Below, in pieces: positions 11,321 through 25,078 of a stretch of DNA of 64,000 nucleotides. This DNA comes from Paragonimus westermani (Eukaryota > Platyhelminthes > Trematoda > Plagiorchiida > Troglotrematidae), in assembly GCA_008508345.1 (NCBI GenBank), contig QNGE01000282.1, positions 82,737 through 146,736 of the forward strand. The letters run 5' to 3'. The first letter of the stretch is position 1, and each line of letters starts with the position of its first letter. The notes under the pieces were generated by a model. That model was not told the DNA's origin. It worked only from the letters and a program-made list of their open reading frames with translations, and searched no databases. A program made the translations under genes and the position numbers.

Positions 11321-14110
11321 TGTATGTCTTCTATCGCAATTGGTGAACTAGATCAAGGGAACTGAGTTTATTAAAAACTGATTACCAAGTGTTAACAGTT
11401 TATTATATTTTTTGTTCTGATGTAGTAGGTTGGTGTGTGTTCGTCGATCAACCAATTTGTATATACAGAAAACTATCGACTACAGGCCAACAAAATAACC
11501 AGCAATACTGGGACTCCTGATCAATGTACGCTTTAGCACAGGACGAATTCCGTCACTCGCTTGCTCTAGGCGTGTACGCATACAAACTGTTCACAAACTA
11601 TAAGACGTATCTATTGTGGTGTGTCTGTCAGTCGACTTCACACCACATTTCATTATTCAATATATTTACACATTTCACCCAGTGCACTTACCAGAATGTC
11701 ACAATTTAGATTCCTTGGAGGTGGATTATGTTCTTCTAAGTCGACACACAGACTACTTTGCTGTTACCAGAACCGTTAATATTTTGAAGGAAGTTTGGAA
11801 ATTTCGATTCTATTATAAGCTTGTTACTGTCGGCGTATGATTTTTATCGGTTAACACCAAATAAATCACTTGCTTGTTACTTTTTCATTGACACAACCCA
11901 TTTGGCTACGTGGTGTATCGTGTGGTGTAATCTACCATATGGTAAAAATATTAGCAGTGGTTGTTATGCGAAGCATGGCACACTAATTTGATACTCAGCA
12001 AATACATCGTGTAACAGTTGAATAGAAATGAACACTCAAAGAACAGTATGCAGTGTGATCGATGAGTATACGGAAATCTTAAGAAATAACACTCTCTGCT
12101 CGGTCAGTAGTAATATCATCGACACAAAGCATATGATCTAGTTTGAACAGCCTTTGCTGGTCCACTATTAGGAAGGCGCGGTATCCTGATGTCAAAATGA
12201 TCTGGAAATATCGAACGTCAACCTGTGTACATAAAAAGTTTGCGATGAGTTCCTGCTTGACCGGGTCGGAAAACCACGTCGCCTTTGATGGTTTCATCCA
12301 TAATGTTGCACATTCACCGAGTGAGATATTATCACTGCTCATTTAGAAACAACTTGTATGCCAACTGTTTTATAAGGGGCCAATTTTCCGGTTAACTTTT
12401 TGTTGAAAGTTTCAAAGTGTAGAATATTTTTGCAGGTTGCTTACTTACGATGAAGACTCTGTTTTGAAATGTTTCTCCGTTAGTCGATCAAACAGTTTGC
12501 AGATCCAGAGGCACGCTTAACTCTCTCTTAGTATTCTTTTGTGCCCAGGCCCTGAGTAGCCATAACATTCTCCCGAATCGTGCGATATGACCGAAGGCTA
12601 CAGAGTTGGATTGCACGATGTATTTTACAGTATTTCGAATGAAGTTCAGTGGATGCTTACCCACTAAAGCCATGAAATTTTGCATTAATTAGTATAGTTA
12701 GCTGGCCATAACGCTCGCAAGTGTCGTACACCAAATGTCACTAGAATTGTCATAGTGCATATTAAAATAAGTTTCCTAATGGAGCTTTCGACGAATAGTT
12801 TAGCTGACTGTGATTTGGGCTGGGTAGATTTAACAGACTGTTACATACAGTGGTGCACAAGTGCACGCTTTGTTTATCATCACAACCTGAAACTATTGGA
12901 ACCCAGAAATCAAGTATGCAAGTTTGGCCAAGAATTAGGTTGGTCAGTTATTGGCAGGCGACACACTTGGATTAGGCGCGCACGCTCTAAGCAAAGTGTA
13001 TGGCCGTCAATTAGACCTGTTGCACATTATGTGTGCGCTCTGGTAGTGTATACAAACATACAAAGTGAAGAGAGGATATTATCGATAATGAAACCAATCT
13101 TATATACCTGTCATTTATTTAGTCGCCCTCTTCCATTAACAATTAGTGCAACATCAATTCATTCGCCCTGCTCGGTCGAATTTTTTACTGTTTGTTAATA
13201 CGGTTGCTGAAACAACAGTCACAGTTTGCCTTTCTTTTGTTAACTGTTTACGATTTGTACAACCATTTTTTTCTAACTCGACCCTTGTCTAAGACTTTCA
13301 ATAATAGATTCCATTAACCATATATTCTCATTTGGTTATCCACGCTCCAGGATTGTTCGGCTGACCGGTTGTGTGATATCTAACTGGTTCAAATCTAACG
13401 GAATGGCGCTGAATGTTCCGATTGATCATGTGAAGCGGCAATCACTGTCTGCTCTAAATTGTCAATCTGAACCTCAGAAACCTCGTTTTGAATTTATAAT
13501 CCGAGAGTTATTGAAAAGATTCGGTAGAAGTAACTGGCGAAAGATAGTTTTTTTGACATTTTGTTACAGACGCCAATTTTGTTTTTACGTGTAACCAAAA
13601 CTAACATTTATTGCCAGTGTCGTTATTAAGCTCTCAGGTAGGACTTTCCTCAATAGTTGTGCATACTGACCCTGTCGAATCTCACGGATACATGTTCCTA
13701 TGGATTTTGGCTTGACAAAATCTGGCCTAGTACCACTGTTTTACAAGGTATACAGTCGAAAGTCGCGCTAACTAAAATATCGTCTAGTCTGCATGTGTGG
13801 ATTCCAATGGATATAACTGACGACGCTGTCCTACGTGCGTCTGAAATGTCCAGTGGAATCCAGAAACGAACACTATGATTAGTAAAACTTGCGGACGAAA
13901 AATAGATATATTAAACTTACAATACCGATTGTTCTGATGTCCGTATATCAAACAGAGATAAATAACATGAAACCCAATTTTAATCTTAAACCTCTTCCAG
14001 TAAGATTGTACACAATTCGAACTGTGTGTAAGTCGAGACGAACGTACACACTAAGGTGAGCTGTCTGAATACCGTCGATAAATTCATCGAGACACGCAGT
14101 ATGGTGAATT
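11321..14110. other. No recognisable gene
   Basis: No family matches. The longest open frame (12755-13198, 147 codons, GTG start) is about the longest expected by chance in 64 kb of this composition and contains no motif I recognise. The peptide near 13373 (SNWFKSNGMALN) faintly resembles a non-LTR RT segment but lacks supporting motifs on either side. Confidence 0.5.
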
Positions 14111-14116
14111 AGAGCT

Positions 14117-14668
14117 TTGATTCCATATCCTTCGTCTCAAAAGAAGAATGTTTTTCCATTCTTGCCATCCGAAGGTGACCATCGAACCAAACACATGAAG
14201 CACATATTAGATTCTGCTCTGGCTCGGACGTATGCGGCTGTGCAGTTGCGCTTAGTTCATCCCACCAGAAAATCAGTTCTCTCCAATCGCGAAAGCAGTT
14301 TGCCAAACCCTTCTGTCCTCAATGTTGTGCACCAGTTCACTTGCAGTTGCTGTGACGTTTACATAGGTAGAACAGACTGACAGCTAGCTCACCGAATCGC
14401 CGAATGCATCCCGAAGTGGCTAAAACAGCTAATGACGAACTAGCCGCTACTTGGTGAACGGACTGCTTGAAATCCAACATAACCGATGGCAAAGTGCATC
14501 ATGAAAACAAGTTACCAATTCGACCCATTAAACTCGTCCACGATGCTATTGCGCAATCGAAACCTGAATTTATTGATTTTCTGCGAAGTGATGTCCATCC
14601 GGACTTACCAGCGGACGCTATTTGCTCAAAAATGGTTGAAGCAAACTTTGGGATTACCGCGGTCGTGA
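14117..14668 (+). pseudogene. Penelope-like GIY-YIG endonuclease with four in-frame stops
   Basis: A single frame carries the whole segment: NVFPFLPSEGD, then ARTYAAVQLRLV, VVHQFTCSCCDVYIGRTD, QLAHRIAEC, and after several stops KCIMKTSYQFDPLNSS and LLRNRNLNLLIF. The order and spacing match copy 1. The YIG half of the active-site motif is intact, and the Cys cluster CSCC precedes it. The frame is interrupted by TGA just after GRTD (14381), then TAG, TGA and TAA before 14485, yet no frameshift is needed. At least one TGA sits where copy 1 has an Arg codon, as expected from C-to-T change of CGA. It is clearly dead. Confidence 0.85.
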
Positions 14669-14760
14669 TTACGTGATACTTGTGGTTCTGGACAAGTCTA
14701 TTATAACCGACGTGCTTTACTTTCGCGACTGAGGGCAGCAAACGAAATATTAACTTAACA
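14117..14760 (+). mobile_element. Penelope-like retroelement copy 2, endonuclease end only
   Basis: A second, independent PLE remnant 3 kb from copy 1 and in the same orientation. Only the connector, the GIY-YIG endonuclease and part of the 3' untranslated region are visible; no RT is recognisable upstream. The 3' untranslated piece (TTTCGCGACTGAGGG...AAACGAAATATTAAC, about 14722-14755) aligns with 11279-11310 after copy 1, so both belong to one family or close relatives. The missing RT fits the 5' truncation usual for these elements. Confidence 0.8.
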
Positions 14761-17700
14761 CTTATCAGAAAACTCTTTGAGGAGATGCATGGCTTCATTT
14801 CAATGCGTCCTACTTAAAACCTGCCCTAACATATTGCACTGGACATTATATTTCCTAATAGTTACGTGTTTAAATGCAAGAGAATATTTGCACAACAAAC
14901 GACTTGCTAATTGGTGTGCAGTGGAAGATGTCTGTTTATATAAAGTGAATAGCCCTCACATTTGACCGCAGCCATCGTACTTCTGTGAGCTTTCCTGTCG
15001 GCCGTTCTCTTGGTTCACTCCTCCTATGCTCGTTAGTAATGCACCTCATTGTCACTGACGAGGTTAGAACTTCGGATGAGGTTTCATTAGGCACCCCTTT
15101 CGACAACTGGGCCAAAGATCTCACACTACGCACAACCGGATTATCATGTGCAAACGCTCAACCACTTTGGTGGATGAGTAATGCTTGAAGTTCCGGGTCA
15201 CTTTGAGAGTTCACAAAGTAACCGTCCTTAACTTCGGTTAACACGTTTATCCCGCAGGAGTCGTCAACCTGTCCAGTGACATTTTGATTGTTGGTGTTTA
15301 TTGGGCCTTTCGCTTACATAGAGTGTAAGACAATCACAATGATTCGTTCCCTAATACCTGGAATGTTGGAGTTTATAGTGAAATATACACTTTTAAAGCA
15401 AACTGTGTTCTAGCCTTTACCTAAAGCTTGGTGCCCTTCCGCGAAAAACACAGATGATTTGTATTCTAATCTTTGTCAAATGCAAACCAGTCAATAACCT
15501 TGTTTTATATCTCGCCCTCAAGTCAATTTGTAAACAGGAATTTCAAAATGATGCCGGGCTATCCACGTTGCCATTCAATATGTAACTTAAATCTTGTTAA
15601 TATTTCAATGAGTGATTCAGGGGTTTTCGTAGCCATTTGTTACAACCATTTCCATAGCAAATTAGTTTGGGATAAATCTATCTGTGACAGTCGAGTAGTT
15701 TTTCACTTCTGGGTTCAAGGATCAGTGTGCTACTGAGCAGGTTTCATAAGTAATTAGTGTTGAGGGGTTCTGAGAAAAAATTGTGCACAGATTGAGGTTG
15801 GTGAAACAAATTGGTGAAGCTCACTTGTCAACAACTAAAGCAACTTACGGGATACTGTTCTGTGTAAGCTGGCTTCATAAGTCGTCTATACTTCAGTTGA
15901 AAATTTGTTTGCAGCGGATTAAATTATGTAAACTGTCTAAGTATTTGCAAGTGGTCTGTGCGTGAGTGCATAGCAGTGGATCATTCACAGTGCGATTCAC
16001 CACCGCACAGGTTCTCAGTAATTTGTGAGTTCGGTGTTTCAACCGTACTAGTTGGTACGTGAAATATCACTTAGTTGAAGAGAACTTCAAATGTGGCTAT
16101 GCTGCAAGAATTCGTGGACGGTTATTAATGTATCCAGTAGAAAACATAATGTGCCTTAAATGATCTGTGTGCCGGAAAATGTCCATTTTTAGAAGAAAGT
16201 TAGCAGTCTTTAATTTTCTATTAAAGTCACTAATGACGTACTAACTATACCATTCCTTTTTAGTCATCTACGATGAACACTTTCGACGGTGAACGAAACA
16301 AATAACTTAATTTACAACTCGAAACGCATTTCGATTCTTCAGTTTAGTTTACTTGGTTGACGCTGCTTTAATAAGATTTGGCGGAATTTAATTTGGTCCG
16401 ATTTTACCCCACAGGTCTAAATGAAGCCGGTGATTGCATCACCCTCAACTAAATTCTATTGAACTATAAAATACGCATTCTGCCTGCAACCAGTTTAACC
16501 ACTAAAGACGGTCAATATGATAGTGTTCACACACAACCGGAGCGCAGCCTCAGAGTACACATTTTCTGGATCACTGAAAGGGTGCGCGTGCACACAATTG
16601 TCCGTCAATCGACCTATACCACTCAAATCTCAAAAAATGACTTTGTATACTTTTGCAGTAAATACTGGAAGTTTGCTACACGATACGTGACAGTTCATAG
16701 AATGTTGTCCAAAAGCAACCTTATCAGCCATCGTGATAACTATGGTATTCACCGATCAGATATTGAAAATTTAAAGACAGAACACGATTAGACCAATACA
16801 TATCTGTGTAATGCCTTTGTAACTGCCAAAATGTAGGCACGAACTTCACGTCTATTTTTCTTGTCAGAGTTTACCACTCACATACGGAAGACAATGAAAT
16901 TGATGTAAACGAGCAAAAAGACTCGACGGAAGTCGATCAATGTTCCGCTGAATAGCTTTCTGTCGGTATTAATTCCGCCCGTATTCATTTAGTGTTTCAT
17001 TGAAAGTAGTTTGAAACTCCAGGTTTTTTCCCTACACGATGATCTGGAACAGGAAGGGATTTAATAAATAAAACTGTCAGATGTGAAACATTTAAAAATA
17101 TATATTGCACTCCAAACATCCTGATTAATCAGTTAAGTGCTTCACATTAAAACAGCGTGAATCGTGAAAGCTTTCGCACTATGCGGTAATTAAATTGTGC
17201 CTACCAATCTTGATGTGAGGAACTGGTTGGTGGCTAACAATTGCGCACACACGATTTGTGTGGTAAAATCGTTAAAGCGGATCTTGGCATTTCATGCCGA
17301 AAATAGTTGCAAGACGGTTCATGCGTAAACATACGGTTTGACATCACATGCCCAATCAACCTATCCACGAATCACAGCAACAAACTTACCAGTAGAGAAG
17401 AATGGAGAAAAGATTTCATGGATCACAATGCTTCCAACAGATTATCATCCTTTGATCTGAGAACCTTGGGATATTGAGTGGTAACTAGAAAGCTATTGGT
17501 AAAAACAGAAATGGTCACAGAAATTGGTTAGGGGATGTGAACTGTTCCATAATGTTTACTTACACGCTGGAAGTAGACTTTTGTGAAAACACTCCATCCA
17601 ACCAGGCAAGTCTGAGTGCTACGAGCTGACTTGAGCCATCTCACTTGCAGACAGATTTGACGGCTTGGAATAAAGCGACTGCAGCTAAAATTCAGCCAAT

Positions 17701-19000
17701 TCAAAATGTTCCACTTGTGTCTGGACATACGACGTCTTCAATAAATAGCGAAAATAAAAGGATTGCAATCAGTTGATTAATTGGAAAGTAACCAAGAAAG
17801 GAAGTATTATCGAATTGCTTCCAGCAAACAGCTCCTAACGTCACAACCGTAAAAGATGCTTGGCTATGGGAGTTGGTTTGCTAGAACGTCGTTTTGAGTT
17901 ACGTCATAATACGCAATTATGAACGCAAACACTATTGTGCATAATTTATGTGCATCCACACCGTTGTACTAGTGCGGCAATGGCGTTTTTGGAAACATTC
18001 CGCACAGTGTATATTTGCACTTCCAGCAGACGCTCCGGGTTCTCATTCTTTATATTGTTGAGACCTGCCCTCAGGTGCCACATGTTCGAGTTATGCTAAC
18101 CTTTTCACAAAAGAAGCTGAGCCACATAACAGTGTGACATATGTTTTGAATACAAGGAGCACTCAGGGTAACAGATTAGGAACAAGGCAGTATTTTAGGC
18201 TACTTTGTGTTGTTTTGTGTGGCACTAGTCGGTTTCAGTACACTGTCACCTTATGATAAGCATCACATAGGCATGAACGTCCAGGCTATCAATCTTTAAA
18301 TATATCGATTTAAAACACTGATCACCATTTCCAAAAATGATACTTCCCTATGTAGTGTAAGATAGTGATCTAATGGAACACGTTAAAACTTGGTGTCATG
18401 GGTTTTATTCTCTAAAAGGAACAGACGACTCAAATATATCTGGTCAGTGACTGTTTCGGTAAGTTAGTGTGGTTAATCTCCTTAAATATGTTCATGAAGA
18501 CTGTCAGTCTACAGTGGGCCTTATTGTGAGACTATAAGTCCATCACCAATCTAACGATGAATCCTACCTTTCAAAGGACAATGAATGCTCCGGTACAAAA
18601 CAATATTACGATCATTTCAGTTATTGCTGGGTGACGTTAATTTACCTGATTTTGACAAAGAAGTGAACCATACCTTTTCCACCAGATGGATGCTAGCTAG
18701 TACAGAAAAAGTCTTCAAACTGGTAACTTCCCGTCTGCTAGCTCAGAAACTATTGAACACTGTTTTACTTACATCTTTCTCGTACTCCTAGATATGCCCG
18801 TTGGAATGCGAAATTCGATCAAACTTTAAGTGCAGTCTAGGGTCACTGTATACAAAAATCTTTCACTGGTTGTGTTCTTGGGGAAAAAAGCCGAGGAATT
18901 TGCTCAGTTTATCTACACCATCACATTTGTTCACAACTTTCATACTGAGATCAAATTTACAATCAGCCTCTTTCGTTAAGAAGCACTTGACTTGCCTTCC
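14761..19000. other. No recognisable gene
   Basis: No protein family, RNA gene or shared repeat was recognised. Open frames are all about 110 codons or shorter and scattered on both strands. Confidence 0.55.
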
Positions 19001-19140
19001 GTTCTGGGAATAGCTCGTTGGTCGTATATATTCCTGTCACAGCTAGGAGTAGAAATGTGCCATTCTTTCACAGGATAATCGTGTTGACCACCGTGCCACT
19101 GACAACATACTCGGCACGATCGAATTATCATACTCGGATT
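19000..19140 (-). mobile_element. tRNA-derived SINE-like repeat, copy B
   Basis: Reading the minus strand, TATGATAATTCG (19121-19132) is followed by TGTCAGTGGCACGGTGGTCA (about 19086-19105), resembling a tRNA A box and D arm. Next come a B-box-like CACATTTCTACTCC and GGAATATATAC. Copy A at 25.1 kb has the same blocks in the same order with nearly the same spacing, including the identical 12-mer upstream of the A box. The 3' part, CCAACGA...CGGAA, is where copy A carries CTGACGA...GAAA. Non-coding, pol III-type retroposon relic. Confidence 0.6.
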
Positions 19141-19242
19141 CTCAACTACGTAAGCTTCTGTTTGCTTTTCATGTCTCACGTTTCTCTCCATAGGAGTCAC
19201 AACTATTGCCTGTTAACTCCAACCAAAAACCTTCAAAATTAG

Positions 19243-22200
19243 GACTTTTGGGGAAGGATGAATTCTTCGATTTTTTTCGTCGTTTCGGTTGCTTTTAAAA
19301 TAAACATGCTATCTACGTGCATTACAACGGAGCGCAAGAGAAATTTCCCATCTTAGTTTCAATAGTAATTGCCGGCAGCACATGCTAAAGCGAAACCACA
19401 TAAACTTCTGTTACATGTTTAACAAATCGAGGGCAAACAGGTAAAGTCTGTGACTTTTTTGTTTGACGGGTTTCAATAACCAAAGATACCACATTAATTA
19501 TTTGATAAGAACAGTTAGTGTTTCGTGGAAATGACTAATTTTTACATCGTCATTTACACATTCAAGATTGACCACAATTTTAAGAGCGTAAAGTTTGGAA
19601 ACATATTACCAAACCAGTTAAGCGGTCACAATGTGTGTTCCTGTAAGACAAACGGGTGAAGCGTGTTTCAGTCTTTGTTTATCAGTCAATTACTAGGTAG
19701 TCCACTCATTAGAACTCAGCAAGTATCGTGGTGATATATATTGTGAGCAGAAAATGCAAATTTCCGTCGTTTACTGACGTGCAATTTATTTGTTGATTTG
19801 CAGTAAAATTCAGAGGAAACCTTTAAATTCATAATTCCCTCACGGACTGGATTTTGCAACAACTTTAGGGCATCTTCACCGTATATGAATACTGGTTGTC
19901 TTCATGAAGTCCATGTCGACTGCCGTAGACTGGAAACCTTGACTTGTGAATAACTTCAGAGAAATAAATCCTTGACGCGTGCCGAAATGGAGGAGATTTG
20001 GGTAACTTGAAGCAAACCTAGAGGAGGAGTATATATTTAGAATATAAAATACGTATGTCGGTTTTAATGAACGGCAAGAGTAGCTACATAGAAGCATCCA
20101 TTAAGTGAACGATACCCAGGATGATGGAATATTTCCTGAATTGATGCAGTAATCGGTCTCACCGGAGAACGACAACATTACTGAGACACGCAAGCAAAAA
20201 ACGCCCACCTTTGCATGACATGTCTAGATCATCGATCACGTTGTTCACCCAGCTTATGCATTCGGAATCACTCCATGACTCATGCGGTAGCTCAGACTGC
20301 CGCAATCAATGTAGTGACACCGTTCAGAGCAAACTGTACATGTGATCATGCCATGGACTTAGCGATCTCTCCTGAACCACCGCCTAACTATTCGTCCTAC
20401 CCCACTAATAGTTCGACACCAAACACCGCTGCTTACTGTTGTAAACCCGGCACGGATGGGTCAGCACGAAGTGCTTGCATTCACCACTATTCGTGTTCTA
20501 AATGTTCTGATAAATCTTCTGAATAAAATGTACTGTGTTAAATATAGAGATGTTTACGTTTTGCTCCTATATGTCAGCAAATACATATGCCGTAATTTGT
20601 TAACGTCAGTTGCGAACTTAGCAAATGTTAATATGCAACCTGTTTTTAAAGTTTGTGTTATATCAATCAGACACTTACGAAATAATACTGATTACGAAAG
20701 GGGTTTTTAAAATATGAAAACCAAATCGCATAAAACGCCTTTGTAGTCTGCTTTTTATAAGATAGACACCATAACCAAATTCAAATTTTGGTTATAACTC
20801 TTGATCGATAACACAGAAAGCACCCAGAGCACAACTGGTGATCAGTAAAAGAAACTAGACCTTCCCGCTTGACTAACTTTATGCTTTTGGGGCAAAGAAT
20901 GTTGGATTATAAGATGCAGAAATCTGCTGGTTACAACTGTTGTTTATGGTTACGCAGCATAGAAAGTCTTAACCTAATCCCGTTCATATATTCCTTTGAG
21001 GCCACAGTTGCTTCTGTGGTTAATCACACAATCCGACGCTGTGGAGTATGAGTGATATACATGTGTTAGATTGCTGATTTCTTATGGCTACTCTAAAATG
21101 ATATAATGTGAACTCGTCGCCTTGTCTCACCGTACTCACAAATTATATCAACGTATAACGACCAAGAATTTAATAAGTGTGAGCAATCTGACAAAACACG
21201 GTAGATACTGTTCCACATGATCATACTAAACAAACTGTTCATTTCCTTCGCCTGAACCTGTCAGATTGACACACAGGAACTCGGATTCAATGTGGTGCTT
21301 ATTTTATGACAACATCTGACTGTCAGCAATTTGACCACATTTATCTCAGGTTTCATTTTTGTCAATCTGCGTGATTGACTTGGAATACTCTTGACGTTAT
21401 AGGGAAAGCGCGTATTGTGACCCATTTTAAGCAATGCTGATCAGAAAGTGCATTTCATTAAGTGAAGTAAACGGTGTAAAGCCGTGTCCATTTTTAAGAA
21501 GCAGTTACTCTACAGCACTTACTAGGGTTTGAGTTATTTCCAGCGGCAATATGACTGAGCAGTTGTGACACTGTAAATGTGGTTAGATTATGAACAATAA
21601 GGATTTAGAAAACCTTTCAAATTTGTTCCCAATTTACGTTGGTGAGTTGTTTGCCAACACAGCGAAGTGAATCATTTTATACCTACATCCTGGACTGGTC
21701 TGCTGACTTGTAGATGTGTTTGTCTGTGCTTTCGAATTCTTACCAGCAGTTAGAAAGGTGTTCCTCGTGAAATTATCAGCTGATGCATCTGTCGAGAAAA
21801 AAAAATATTGCACTATGTATCTAAGGTTTGGGTCCTAATGCTTCTTCTACGCTAGCAAACGTAACCTTTCCATTTGGGTAGGATTGAAAATAAGATTTCA
21901 ATGCACACTGTTTGTTATTATAAACCTCATAACGAGAACGATATGAACAATGTGATAAAGTACATCGAACCACGCATTGTTCACCTTACATTCGATATGC
22001 TGACGTACCACTGTCATCCAAAAACAGCAGTGCGCAAACACTATTCAGCTTTTTGTATTAACACCTCTGTTGTGCCCACATCTCACTTTTGGTCACAGGT
22101 TTTAAATCTTGGTGGGACAGACTGTACACTAATCAGGTAACTATTTTATGAATCACTTTTGATCGAACAACCCTACCAACCAATACGGCTTATAACCGGA

Positions 22201-25078
22201 TAAATTTTAAGCTGATTAAGCCCTCCAAATTTCGCTTCCCCGTGCTACATTCATTGGAAACTTGGTGTACTACGATCGGCGATTGGTCAGGCAATCAATC
22301 AATGTCACCTGACTAACTCCAGACGTAACTCATTTTAATATATTCAGTGGTAATTTGACGAAATGTTTTCAGGCAGTGTGGTGGGTGTCTGGTGCTGGGA
22401 TGCGGTTTCCGGTTGACACCATTAGCACATTAATGCAGCTCTTGAGTTCACGCAGACAATTTAGTCATTCCTGTTCAATGAACGGCTCTGAAATTAAAAC
22501 TAACCGAGCTGTCGTTACAGTAGCACGCATAGTAGTCATCACTTGAATACTGCCTTACGTTCGTAATCATTAACATTACCAAACTTTAACTGCCATTTAG
22601 ACACAACTGATAAGTATTCGAAAACTCAGTCACATTCGTATGTGGCTACTGGTCAAGCGAGTGTATCCACCCTCGGGTTAGATTTCCATTTGATGGGTAG
22701 AACATTTGTCGATCGCAATTTGAAGTACTCGTTTAGGGAACGTAGTCTGCCATGTAGACAACTGAGTAACCAGCAAATGGTTAAAAATAGTTCGCATGCG
22801 ATGGGTTGTGCTTTGTAAGTTTCGTAACGAAAATGCATCATTTACACAATAAATAAATGCAACTTCGGGATGAGTTTTTCTACCAGTTTCTCTAGATAGA
22901 ATGGGTAGTCTCTAATTACTGTAAGATATCCGAATAGGTAAGCATTCTAACCATATTGAGAGGACCTGCAAATTTAATGGCAAAGGTGCCGTTCTATATC
23001 AGTAGAACAACCTATGAAAAACAATCGATTAGTCAGCTGGTTCTAATCTGGGCAATCTCCCGAAATTTCACTTGCTTTATGTGAAGTGACAATATACCAT
23101 TTATTTCCGCTTGATCACTGCCGAGAGTTGAACCCTCAATTATCGCGGATTTTTATGACTATGCTGTTTCGTCTAAATCTTTTTATTAACCGCTCGAGTT
23201 ATTAATCTAGAATTTGACACTACTTGAAATCATTTGTGCGTTGTCACGTAAATCTTAAGGTTCTTAATTTGCATCCCCAGGTTACATTACAGAAGACCTT
23301 AGTTACTTAGGCCATTCGCTTCGGTATCTCGCCTTCCAGTGTCTCATTTTCCAGTGTTTTTCTGATAACCTATGGCAAGTCGGCGTACAAAGTTTACTTC
23401 ACCACTGCCCTTAAAATTCGAGGAGTATTTACCAAATAATTATCCAATACCAGCCGGAGATGATTTTGATACAGTTGCGTACCCTCACATTCTACCTTAT
23501 CATGGGTATTATTTATGTAACAAAGGAAATATATTAACCGACCTAAAATGTTTCTTAGATGGGCAAAGTTATGCTGACTGTGATCATGTAGTCACCCTAT
23601 TTCTCGCCTTAGCATATACCACTGACATCTGGTGCCTAAATGTCCTAACGAGGCACATGACCCTTTTTGGATACGTCCACGATTTGTGCGGTTTGACCTT
23701 TAGGAGTAGTGCCACCCAGTAGCAGTGCACCATCTGTTTTTACGTCGCCTCAAAAACCAGGACGTTTCATCAAAGTTCGCCTTTGTGATTCAAATTAAGG
23801 CTGGCGGCCGCCGAAGTGACCTTTTGGCAACTGCCGTTGTTTTTTGTCGTCCACCATTGTTACCGTTTGTTACTACTGCTTATTCCTCAGCTGAAAACCT
23901 GGAAGTAACTACTTAAGAAGCAACCGACAAATAACGGAAGTTTATTCCGTGAATACCAGAGGATGACGCCATTTAATCAAAACAGAGGAACGATGAATCA
24001 TTGGAATGAAACGGTCATGTTTTTAACTGGTAGTAAGTCAAACCTCATCTAAATGCCTGTTTCAAAGCCATAAAGCACAAAGCGCTGAATTTTTTATTGG
24101 ATTTTACCAGAAGTTTATGAGTAGAAATATCAAACTTGTTGAAGATATGAAAGTGTTTACATACTAGCAATTATGTCAAAAATTCAGAAACCATACTCAC
24201 CTGCTTAATGGACTGCATCGTTTAACACAGCATATAATTGTAGTTTACAATGATCTGCCTAAAATCACCGCTCTGAATGCTCTGGCTTTCTGCATGAAAA
24301 ATTCAAGCATATATTTCTGTGGAAGGTGTCACTGTGAACGTGACAGTTTAAGTGGGGAATGATAGTGACCAAATGTAGAACACCTTAATATACATTAGTT
24401 TGTCAATGTTGGCAAGCAAACCCATTTTCTGCTCATCTGCTATAACTGGACTAGCAGGTTGTGTTAAGTATGTATGCAAATATGTTGGGGACTCTTGCAT
24501 GAATTCAGTGAAAATTAGTTTAGTTCAAAAACGACGTAACGATGTCTTACTAGGTTTACCATCGTTTGCTCAATATTTCAGTGAAATCTACACGATATGA
24601 CGCTGAACTCGGAATTAGTAGGTATAGCATAAAATTGTATAATGACATAACTGTTAGATGAGCCGCAATATTTTCTAGCGGAATGTCTTCACGACAACCT
24701 GTTTTACTCCGCATATATGTAGCTCTTGTGTATTATATCAGGTAAATCCTTAACTTGTAGGCTAATCGAATAGTAGCCAACCAGATTTAGTAGCGCCAGG
24801 GTGGTTATTCTGTTGCACGGTTAAAATCATTTTGTATTCTGATTCATATTTGTATTAACCCTAGTTAGGATAGTGGTTTGTTGTAGGCATGAAACAGGAG
24901 ACCAAATACGTCCCTTTTGTAGCCGTCGTGGTTGAGTAGAACCCTTAATTCTGGTCGCCATCATTGAACAAAGTCATATTTCCAACTCAACTATCACTCA
25001 CAATTAATCACAACTTTCGCATTTGGGTAAACATTCCGCTCATCCTCTTGTGACACAAAGCAGTATGCTCGAGTATTA
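19243..25078. other. No clear gene; two weak open frames
   Basis: 20215-20526 (plus) encodes a 103-residue Cys-, Ser- and Pro-rich peptide of somewhat higher GC than its surroundings; no signal peptide or known fold is evident. 23372-23722 is described separately. Elsewhere there are only short chance frames. A lone GCGGCCGC occurs near 23805 in a small CG-rich patch. Confidence 0.45.
23372..23722 (+). CDS. Unrecognised open frame, 116 residues
   Basis: An ATG-started frame with an in-frame TAA only two codons upstream, so the start is forced if it is real. The first 70 residues look protein-like: a basic N-terminus (MASRRTKF), then Pro/Asp/Tyr-rich sequence (NNYPIPAGDDFDTVAYPH). The last third is more hydrophobic. 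I recognise no domain, and there is no matching neighbour or convincing splice donor. A pyrimidine-rich stretch ending TTTTCCAG lies about 20 bases upstream of the ATG. The length is within the chance range for this window, so this is a candidate only. Confidence 0.2.
   Translation: MASRRTKFTSPLPLKFEEYLPNNYPIPAGDDFDTVAYPHILPYHGYYLCNKGNILTDLKCFLDGQSYADCDHVVTLFLALAYTTDIWCLNVLTRHMTLFGYVHDLCGLTFRSSATQ

Noticed and set aside
12755..13198. Longest non-transposon open frame (147 codons)
   Set aside because: At this base composition about one such frame is expected by chance in six frames of 64 kb. It starts with GTG and has no motif.
13373..13594. Peptide SNWFKSNGMALN resembling a non-LTR retrotransposon RT segment
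   Set aside because: No catalytic motif before or after it in any frame, and the rest of the frame is unlike RT.
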